From Streptomyces sp. cf386 (GTDB taxonomy: Bacteria; Actinomycetota; Actinomycetes; Streptomycetales; Streptomycetaceae): a DNA stretch of 64,000 nucleotides. Position 1 is the stretch's first letter; every line of letters starts with the position of its first letter. The notes under the pieces are model-generated. The model searched no databases and had not been told where the DNA came from. It saw only the letters and a program-made list of their open reading frames with translations. A program made the translations under genes and the position numbers. Below, one piece after another: positions 47,689-54,158 of this stretch. The DNA is taken from positions 190,280 through 254,279 of the forward strand of contig NZ_FNHV01000011.1 in the NCBI RefSeq assembly GCF_900103585.1, given 5' to 3'.

Positions 47689-49587
47689 TTACCGCCTGGT
47701 GTACGTCAGCTTCTCCCCGCTGCTCGTGTTCACCCGCTCCAGCGTGCCGTCCGGCAGCAGCGTGATCTCGGTGGCCTCACCCGGCGAGCACGCGGTGGCC
47801 GGCTCGCCGGTCGTCACGGCGGACGGGCCGATCGCCAACGGCCCGTCGTCGCCGGGCGCTTCGGCCAGCGGCGCCTCGAACTCGCAGTGGTAGGTGCCGG
47901 TGCCGGCCGGGCCCTCGGCGACGAGGGAGAGGACCGGGTCGCCCACCTCGCCCTGCCGGATGGTCAGCCGACGGGTGTTCTCGCCGCCGGCGTTGTCGAT
48001 GGAGGCCGTCCAGGTGCCCAGGTAGTCGGCGGGGACCGCGCCGTCCGCCGGGGTCGAGGAGGTCGGGGTGGGCGTAGGCGTGGGGGACGGATTGGACTCG
48101 GTGGTGTCGGTGGTGCTCGTGACGGTCGGGGTGGTGGTCGGATCGCCGCCCGCCCCGTCGTCACCGCCGCCGTTCATGAGGGCGTACACCGAGCCACCGG
48201 CCGCGAGCGCGACGACCAGCGCGACGAGGACGAGCGCCACCGTGGAACGGCCGCTTCGGCGGGGTGGTTCGGGCGGGGTGGTGGGGAGGTACGGCACGGG
48301 TGGGCCGTACGGCGGGGTGGGGCCTTGCGGCGGGTTGGGGCTGTACGGCGGGTTCGGTCCGTATGACGGGGAAGGGCCGTAGGGCGAGGACTGGCCGTAG
48401 GGCGGGGACTGGTCGTAGGGCGGGTTCGGGCTGCCGTACGACGGGCTCGGGGCATACGGCGTCGGTGAGACGGCCGGAGTGGGCGGCGCGGGCGGGCCGG
48501 GCGGCGGGTTGGAGCCCACCGGCGGGTAGCCGTACGCCGGGTGCTGCGGGTGCTGTGGGTGCTGCTGCGGGGCGGTCTGTCCGTTCTGGGTGGCGGCCAT
48601 GGTGGGGAGTTGGTCCGGCGGCGTCACGCCGGCGGCGGGAGCGTGCTCGGGGGAGGCATCCGGATCCTCCGTGTCCAGCAGCCGCACCGCATGCCGCCCC
48701 AACTGCGCCACCAGCGCACTCGGCAGCCACGGATCCCGGGACCGTCCGTCCGAGACGGTGTCCTGGGCCCCGATGCGCTCCAGGATCCGGTCCAGCGTCG
48801 GCCTGGCCCCGGGGTCCTTCCGCAGACAGTCCCGGACCAGTTCGGCGATCCCCTCGGGCACGCCCTCCAGATCGGGTTCCTCCTGGGCGATCCGGAACAT
48901 CACGGCGTGCGCGCCGCTGTCGACGGATCCGAAGGGCAGGTTGCCGGTCGCGGCGTACGCGAGCACCGAGCCCAGGCAGAACACGTCGGAGGCGGGCGTG
49001 ATCCGGTCGCCGCGCACCTGCTCGGGTGCCATGAACCCCGGCGACCCGACGAGCGCGCCGGTGCGGGTGAGCCCGCTCTCGTCGACCGTCTCCAGTGCGC
49101 GGGCGATCCCGAAGTCGATGACGCGGGGCCCGTCGATGGTGACGAGGACGTTGGACGGCTTCAGGTCCCGGTGCACGATCCCCGCAGCGTGGATGTCCTT
49201 GAGGGCGTGTGCCAGCCCCGCCGCCAGGATCCGTACCGACCGCTCGGGCAGCGCCCCGTGGTCGCGCCCGACGACCTGCTGGAGGCTGGGCCCGGCGACA
49301 TACCCGGTGGCGACCCAGGGCACCTCGGCCTCGGTGTCCGCGTCGAGCACCGGCGCGGTCCAGAACCCGCCGACCCGCCGCGCGGCCCCCACCTCCTGCC
49401 GGAATCTGGCCCGGAACTCCTCCTGGGCGGCCAGCTCACGCCGTACGAGTTTGACGGCGACGGTACGGCCGCGGTCGGACCGGGCGAGATAGACGTCGCC
49501 CATGCCGCCCGCGCCCAGCCGCGCCAGCAGCCGGTACACCCCGATCCCGTGCGGATCCCCCGCCGCCAGCTTCTCCATCGCACCCAC
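47689..49587 (-). CDS. transmembrane Ser/Thr protein kinase
   Basis: A 632-residue PknB-type (Hanks) kinase. Domain (about 15-280): glycine loop LGAGGMGDVYLA, lysine in VAVKLV, catalytic IVHRDLKPSNVLV, DFG in VIDFGIA, and MAPEQV. A Pro/Tyr/Gly-rich linker with repeated PPYG/PSYG units follows (about 345-440), then a membrane helix (TVALVLVALVVALAAGGSV), a Thr/Pro-rich stalk and a small beta ectodomain with two cysteines (YHCEFEAPL, TACSPGE). No PASTA repeats are present. The start may be GTG 49587 or ATG 49578. The PstS-like gene downstream is a candidate partner. Confidence 0.9.
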   Translation of the reverse strand: MGAMEKLAAGDPHGIGVYRLLARLGAGGMGDVYLARSDRGRTVAVKLVRRELAAQEEFRARFRQEVGAARRVGGFWTAPVLDADTEAEVPWVATGYVAGPSLQQVVGRDHGALPERSVRILAAGLAHALKDIHAAGIVHRDLKPSNVLVTIDGPRVIDFGIARALETVDESGLTRTGALVGSPGFMAPEQVRGDRITPASDVFCLGSVLAYAATGNLPFGSVDSGAHAVMFRIAQEEPDLEGVPEGIAELVRDCLRKDPGARPTLDRILERIGAQDTVSDGRSRDPWLPSALVAQLGRHAVRLLDTEDPDASPEHAPAAGVTPPDQLPTMAATQNGQTAPQQHPQHPQHPAYGYPPVGSNPPPGPPAPPTPAVSPTPYAPSPSYGSPNPPYDQSPPYGQSSPYGPSPSYGPNPPYSPNPPQGPTPPYGPPVPYLPTTPPEPPRRSGRSTVALVLVALVVALAAGGSVYALMNGGGDDGAGGDPTTTPTVTSTTDTTESNPSPTPTPTPTSSTPADGAVPADYLGTWTASIDNAGGENTRRLTIRQGEVGDPVLSLVAEGPAGTGTYHCEFEAPLAEAPGDDGPLAIGPSAVTTGEPATACSPGEATEITLLPDGTLERVNTSSGEKLTYTRR

Positions 49588-49671
49588 GCCCCCAACCCCG
49601 CCTACGCAAACCCCCGTCTACGCGACGGCCCCACGATAGTGCGGCATATGGGGAGGTGAGCGGGTCGGCGT

Positions 49672-50145
49672 CTACGGTTCCGTAACAGGAACGCCGAGGT
49701 CGTCGAGCACTGTCGACAACCGTTCCAGAACCCTTACGGCATCGGCGAGTTCCGCCTCCCCGAAAGCCTCCGCCAGCTTGTCCGCGAAGGCCGCGTGGCC
49801 GGGGTCGATGCGACCGATCGCCGCCCGCCCCTCCTCGGTGGGCGCGAGGAGCTTCGCGCGGCGGTGGGCGGGGTTGGGCCGGTACTCGGCCAGCCCCTTC
49901 TCCACCAGCAGGTCGGCGATGCGCTGCACGCTCTGCCGGGTGATGCCCATGGCGCGGGCGACGCCGGAGACAGGGAGGGGCTCGCCGAGCACCGCGCCCA
50001 GGACCTGCCACCAGGCCGCCGTCATCCCGGCCGGCCGGGCCAGCTCCTCGGCGACCGCGAGGAACTGGCCGTTGAGCCGGAAGACACCGAGCGCGCTGCG
50101 GCTGAGCAGGTCCTGACGTCGCGGGTCCCGGCGTTCGCGGCTCAC
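49672..50145 (-). CDS. MarR-family regulator
   Basis: A 157-residue winged-helix regulator: AWWQVLGAVLGEPLPVSGVA, the recognition helix region MGITRQSVQRIADLLVEKGL, and the wing EYRPNPAHRRAKLLAPTEEG. GTG at 50145 overlaps the DJ-1 gene stop by 4 bases, so both are made from one mRNA. Tandem palindromes lie at the operon promoter and are the likely autoregulatory operator. The inducer is unknown. Confidence 0.9.
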   Translation of the reverse strand: MSRERRDPRRQDLLSRSALGVFRLNGQFLAVAEELARPAGMTAAWWQVLGAVLGEPLPVSGVARAMGITRQSVQRIADLLVEKGLAEYRPNPAHRRAKLLAPTEEGRAAIGRIDPGHAAFADKLAEAFGEAELADAVRVLERLSTVLDDLGVPVTEP

Positions 50146-50765
50146 AGCACCCCGGCCTTCTCGAGCACGGCGTAGGCCTCGGCGTCCGAGTGGTGGAACA
50201 GGCGGTACCAGGCGTCGACGGCCTCGTCCTCGTACACCTTCAGCAGCCGCAGGATCTCCCGGGCGAAGGCGACGGGCTCGGTCGGGCCGGCGGTGACGAG
50301 GCCCCGGTCGGTGACGGCGTCGGCCTCGACGTACCGCTCGCCGCCGCCGTACCCGGTCGCGGCCAGGTAGAAGGAGACCGCGCTGGTGTGGTCCCGGTCG
50401 TCGAGCAGGCCTTCGCGCGCCACCCCGGCCGTCGCCCCGCAGATCGCGGCCACCGGCACTCCGGCGTCCAGGAAGGCGCGGGCCGTGCGGGCGAAGGGGG
50501 CGAGGTCGTCGCCCGCGTCCCAGAGATCCGCGCCCGGGAGGATCAGCAAGGACGCGTCGGACGGCTGTACGTCGTCCAGGGCCAGGTCGGGCTGGATGCG
50601 CAGGCCGCCGACGGTCGTGACGGGCTCGCGGGTCGGGCCGGCGGTGCGGATCTCGTATCCGGCGCGGGCCAGCTGGGCGGTGGCGTGGCCGGGCTCCCAG
50701 TCGGCGAGGGTGTCGTAGACGGCGAGGTACACGGGCTTGCGGGTGGTGCCGGTGCTGCTGTTCAT
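50142..50765 (-). CDS. DJ-1/PfpI family protein
   Basis: A 207-residue class-I glutamine-amidotransferase-like protein. The nucleophile elbow is VAAICGATAG with C109, and E24 in DWEPGHATAQ fits the conserved acid. The family covers chaperones, glyoxalases and hydratases, so activity is open. AGGAGG lies just before the ATG at 50765. It is the first gene of an operon with marR, suggesting a stress- or ligand-inducible unit. Confidence 0.87.
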   Translation of the reverse strand: MNSSTGTTRKPVYLAVYDTLADWEPGHATAQLARAGYEIRTAGPTREPVTTVGGLRIQPDLALDDVQPSDASLLILPGADLWDAGDDLAPFARTARAFLDAGVPVAAICGATAGVAREGLLDDRDHTSAVSFYLAATGYGGGERYVEADAVTDRGLVTAGPTEPVAFAREILRLLKVYEDEAVDAWYRLFHHSDAEAYAVLEKAGVL

Positions 50766-50797
50766 GGCTCCTCCTGGCAATCTCAGAGATCCGAAGA

Positions 50798-50831
50798 TGA
50801 CAACATGCTGTCACTTAGACAGCTTGCTGTC
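50798..50831. promoter_or_regulatory. tandem palindromic operators of the DJ-1/marR operon
   Basis: GACAACATGCTGTC at 50799-50812 (within TGACA-N6-TGTCA) and the perfect palindrome GACAGCTTGCTGTC at 50818-50831 are 19 bp apart, 33-66 bases upstream of the start codon. The size and symmetry suit a MarR dimer. Confidence 0.65.
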
Positions 50832-50937
50832 AATGCATCACCTGCCCACATCCACACCCCTCGCCTGTGGACAACCTGTCGCGGAATCCCCCCGACCACA
50901 GACATGACGCCGATATCTCCGCCCCACCGCCCGCTCC

Positions 50938-50943
50938 TACGCT
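50938..50943 (+). promoter_or_regulatory. -10 box TACGCT of a probable leaderless transcript
   Basis: TACGCT ends 6 nt before the ATG at 50950. No ribosome-binding site is present. Confidence 0.5.
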
Positions 50944-50949
50944 CGCCGC

Positions 50950-52305
50950 ATGACCCCTCAGCCAAATCCCGAGGTCGGCGCTGCCGTGAAGGCCGCGGAC
51001 CGTGCGCATGTGTTCCACTCCTGGTCCGCGCAGGAGCTCATCGACCCGCTCGCCGTCGCCGGTGCGGAGGGGTCGTACTTCTGGGACTACGACGGCAACC
51101 GCTACCTGGACTTCACCAGCGGGCTCGTCTACACGAACATCGGCTACCAGCACCCCAAGGTCGTCGCCGCGATCCAGGAGCAGGCCGCGCGGATGACGAC
51201 CTTCGCGCCCGCGTTCGCGGTCGAGGCGCGGTCCGAGGCGGCGCGGCTGATCGCCGAGCGGACGCCGGGCGACCTGGACAAGATCTTCTTCACCAACGGC
51301 GGCGCGGACGCCGTGGAGCATGCGGTGCGCATGGCACGGCTGCATACCGGCCGCGCGAAGGTGCTGTCGGCGTACCGCTCCTACCACGGCGGCACCCAGC
51401 AGGCCGTGAACCTCACCGGCGACCCCCGCCGCTGGGCCTCCGACAGCGCGGCGGCCGGAGTCGTGCACTTCTGGGCACCCTTCCTCTACCGCTCCCGTTT
51501 CTACGCGGAGACCGAGGAGCAGGAGTGCGCGCGGGCGCTGGAGCACCTGGAGACGACGATCGCCTTCGAGGGGCCGTCGACGGTGGCCGCGATCATCCTC
51601 GAAACGATCCCCGGGACGGCCGGGATCATGATCCCGCCGCCCGGCTACCTCGCCGGCGTCCGCGAGATCTGCGACAAGTACGGGATCGTCTTCATCCTGG
51701 ACGAGGTCATGGCCGGGTTCGGGCGGACCGGGGAGTGGTTCGCGGCGGACCTCTTCGACGTGACCCCCGACCTCATGACCTTCGCGAAGGGCGTGAACTC
51801 CGGGTACGTCCCGCTGGGCGGCGTCGCCATCTCGGGCGCCATCGCCGAGACCTTCGGCAAGCGCCCCTACCCCGGCGGCCTGACCTACTCCGGGCACCCG
51901 CTGGCCTGCGCTGCCGCCGTCGCGACGATCGAGGTCATGGCCGAGGAGGGCGTCGTCGAGAACGCCGCCCGGCTCGGCACGGAGGTGGTCGCACCGGCGC
52001 TGCACGAGCTGGCCGCCCGTCACCCCAGCGTGGGCGAGGTACGCGGCGTCGGCATGTTCTGGGCCCTGGAACTGGTACGCAACCGCGAGACCCGCGAGCC
52101 GCTCGTCCCCTACAACCCGACCGGCGAGGCGAACGCCCCCATGGCGGCGTTCGCCTCCACCGCGAAGGCCTCCGGCATCTGGCCGTTCATCAATATGAAC
52201 CGCACCCACGTGGTGCCGCCGTGCAACGCGAGCGAGGCCGAACTGAAGGAGGGGCTGGCAGCGCTGGACGCTGCGCTGGCCGTGGCGGACGAGTACACGG
52301 TGTAG
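50950..52305 (+). CDS. class III PLP-dependent aminotransferase
   Basis: A 451-residue fold-type-I enzyme. The PLP lysine is K280 in TFAKGVNSGYVPLG, the cofactor aspartate is in FILDEVMAGFGRTG, and KIFFTNGGADAVEHAVRMAR gives the phosphate site. The sequence resembles taurine-pyruvate and related omega-aminotransferases, including YRSYHGGT, but the amine substrate cannot be fixed. It starts from a probable leaderless promoter, divergent from the marR operon. A terminator shared with the convergent hydrolase follows. Confidence 0.9.
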   Translation: MTPQPNPEVGAAVKAADRAHVFHSWSAQELIDPLAVAGAEGSYFWDYDGNRYLDFTSGLVYTNIGYQHPKVVAAIQEQAARMTTFAPAFAVEARSEAARLIAERTPGDLDKIFFTNGGADAVEHAVRMARLHTGRAKVLSAYRSYHGGTQQAVNLTGDPRRWASDSAAAGVVHFWAPFLYRSRFYAETEEQECARALEHLETTIAFEGPSTVAAIILETIPGTAGIMIPPPGYLAGVREICDKYGIVFILDEVMAGFGRTGEWFAADLFDVTPDLMTFAKGVNSGYVPLGGVAISGAIAETFGKRPYPGGLTYSGHPLACAAAVATIEVMAEEGVVENAARLGTEVVAPALHELAARHPSVGEVRGVGMFWALELVRNRETREPLVPYNPTGEANAPMAAFASTAKASGIWPFINMNRTHVVPPCNASEAELKEGLAALDAALAVADEYTV

Positions 52306-52314
52306 GCACCCGCA

Positions 52315-52341
52315 GGTTGAAGGGGCGCCGCCCCTTCAACC
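52315..52341. terminator. bidirectional terminator
   Basis: A perfect 12-bp stem (GGTTGAAGGGGC, 52315-52326, with 52330-52341) has a 3-nt loop. It overlaps the stop codon of the convergent hydrolase gene. Confidence 0.8.
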
Positions 52342-53220
52342 CCGCCAGAGGGCTCCGGTGGTGTGGTCCAGGATTGCGGCGGCGAGCGGCGCGTGCACCT
52401 CAGGTGGGAGTGCGTGCCCCATGCCGGGGATGTCGACGACGCGTGCGCCCTGGATCGCCTGGGCGAGGTGGTGGGGATGCGGCGGCGGGAAGACCGGTTC
52501 GGCGGGAGCGGAGATGACGAGGGTGGGAACCGCGGTCCGGGCGAGCCGCTCGGTGCGGTCCAGGTCGGAGGCGTCGGCGCGGGCATGCGCGGTGCCGGTG
52601 GCGTAGTGCCCGGTGTGCGCGATGACCTTCCGCTCCAGGGCACGGGCGTACTCGGCGTCGAAGGGGAGCTGATCGCCACCCAGCACCCGCCAGTGCTCGA
52701 CCCGCCGTTCCAACTCTGCTTCCAGGCCGAGGTCCGCCACCGGGCGGGACCACATCTCCAGCAGGCGGGGTGCGATACCCGGGAGTTCCTCGGGCGGGGT
52801 CCGGGTTCCGTCCGGCTGGATGTACGGGACGGTGCTGAGCGCGCTCGTGCCGATCAGGGTCGCGCTGAGCAACCGGCCGGGATGGTCGGCGATGAGGAGC
52901 TGCGCGAGCATGCCGCCCATGGACATGCCCACAATGTGGGCGTGTTCGACGTCGAGGGCGTCCAGCACCGCGAGGGCGTCTTCCGCAAGGTCGCCGAGGG
53001 GATAGGGCCGCTGGTCGAAAGCCCAGGTGGAGCGCCCGGTGTCGCGGTGGTCGTAGCGGATCACGCGATGGCGGGAGGCGAGCATGTCCACCAGTTCGTC
53101 CGGCCAGCCCAGACCGGATGCCTGCGCACCCATGATCAACAGCAGCGGAGACGCATCGGCGGCACCACGGCCTTCCGCCCAGAGGCGTACACCGGGCGCG
53201 GCGTCGACGAAGCGTTCCAT
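52336..53220 (-). CDS. alpha/beta hydrolase
   Basis: A 294-residue soluble hydrolase. The nucleophile elbow is GMSMGGML with S100; the acid and base are in VISAPAEPVFPPPHP and IPGMGHALPPEV. Near the N-terminus LLIMGAQASGLGWPDELVDM and RVIRYDHRDTGRS fit esterase or Rdm-type (RdmC-like) hydrolases. The substrate is unknown. ATG at 53220 follows AGGAGG. Its promoter region contains a copy of the dispersed intergenic element. Confidence 0.85.
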   Translation of the reverse strand: MERFVDAAPGVRLWAEGRGAADASPLLLIMGAQASGLGWPDELVDMLASRHRVIRYDHRDTGRSTWAFDQRPYPLGDLAEDALAVLDALDVEHAHIVGMSMGGMLAQLLIADHPGRLLSATLIGTSALSTVPYIQPDGTRTPPEELPGIAPRLLEMWSRPVADLGLEAELERRVEHWRVLGGDQLPFDAEYARALERKVIAHTGHYATGTAHARADASDLDRTERLARTAVPTLVISAPAEPVFPPPHPHHLAQAIQGARVVDIPGMGHALPPEVHAPLAAAILDHTTGALWRG

Positions 53221-53275
53221 GATGCCCCTCCTGCGGGAGACAAGAAGCAAGACGAGACGTATCGTATCGCGAATC

Positions 53276-53343
53276 CAGCCCATCCGGCGTTTGAGGACCA
53301 GGCCCTTTCTGCGGGCGAGGAAAAGCACCCTTGCCCGCAGAAA
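53276..53343. repeat. dispersed Streptomyces intergenic element, copy C, with hairpin
   Basis: The conserved tail is inverted here (53276-53305, including CCGGCGTTTGAGGACCAGG). It is followed by an 11-bp perfect stem, TTTCTGCGGGC at 53306-53316 with 53333-53343. It lies between the divergent hydrolase and GntR genes. Confidence 0.7.
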
Positions 53344-53367
53344 CGTCCTGCCGAACCGAACGCGTAA

Positions 53368-53403
53368 GGTGGCGTGCTCGTAGACATATACGTGTACGCC
53401 ACC
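53368..53403. promoter_or_regulatory. inverted repeat GGTGGCGT-N20-ACGCCACC at the gntR promoter
   Basis: Perfect 8-bp arms flank 20 bp with an AT-rich centre (GTAGACATATAC). TAAGGT at 53365-53370 could be the -10 box. The position suggests autoregulation by the downstream GntR protein. Confidence 0.4.
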
Positions 53404-53432
53404 TCATCGCGACGACGGGAGACGCCCTGACC

Positions 53433-54158
53433 ATGCCCGGCACCGGCGGCAACGGCTCCGTGACCCGGAGCACCCTGCGGCAGCAGCTCGCGGACGCGCT
53501 ACGGGACGAGGTGCTGGCCGGCCGGCTGCAGGCAGGGCGAGAGTTCACCGTCAAGGAGATCGCCGAGCAGTACGGCGTCTCCGCGACCCCCGTCCGCGAG
53601 GCCCTCGTCGATCTCTCCGCACAGGGCCTGCTGGAAGCCGACCAGCACCGCGGCTTCCGCGTCCACGAGTACTCCCTCGACGACTACCGCGGCATCATCG
53701 AGGCCCGCGGCCTGGTCATCGACGGCATGTTCCAGATCCTCACCACCGAACGCGCCACCGGCCGCACCCCCGGCCGCACCGGCCACCGCGACCCCGCCGA
53801 CCCCCGCGTCCTCGCCGCGGTCGTCGGCGTACGCCGCCGCGCCGAGGAGGCCCAGCGCGCCGCCACCGCCGGCGACCTCACCGTACTGATCGGCTACGAC
53901 CTGCGCTTCTGGCGCGAACTCGGCGCCCTCTTCGGCAACCCCTACCTCGCCGACTTCCTGCACCGACTGCGCGTGCAGTCCTGGGTCTGCGCGGTCCAGC
54001 ACCTGCGCCGCCTGGACGACCTGCGCGGCCACCTGTGGTCCGGGCACACCGACCTGGTCGACGCCCTGATGCACCGCGACCTGCCCACGGCCCGCTCGAT
54101 CATCGCCGCGCACGACGCGGACTCCCTCGCGCTGATCGAGCGGCTGGCGTCCGGATGA
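53433..54158 (+). CDS. GntR-family (FadR subfamily) regulator
   Basis: A 241-residue regulator. The N-terminal winged helix contains QQLADALRDEVLAGRLQAGR and TVKEIAEQYGVSATPVREAL. The C-terminal all-helical FCD domain holds the effector and probably a metal, with typical LIGYDLRFWRELGALFGNPY and HTDLVDALMHRD. The TGA overlaps the ATG of the glycosyltransferase fusion by 4 bases, an unusual partner for a GntR protein. Its ligand is unknown. Confidence 0.88.
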   Translation: MPGTGGNGSVTRSTLRQQLADALRDEVLAGRLQAGREFTVKEIAEQYGVSATPVREALVDLSAQGLLEADQHRGFRVHEYSLDDYRGIIEARGLVIDGMFQILTTERATGRTPGRTGHRDPADPRVLAAVVGVRRRAEEAQRAATAGDLTVLIGYDLRFWRELGALFGNPYLADFLHRLRVQSWVCAVQHLRRLDDLRGHLWSGHTDLVDALMHRDLPTARSIIAAHDADSLALIERLASG

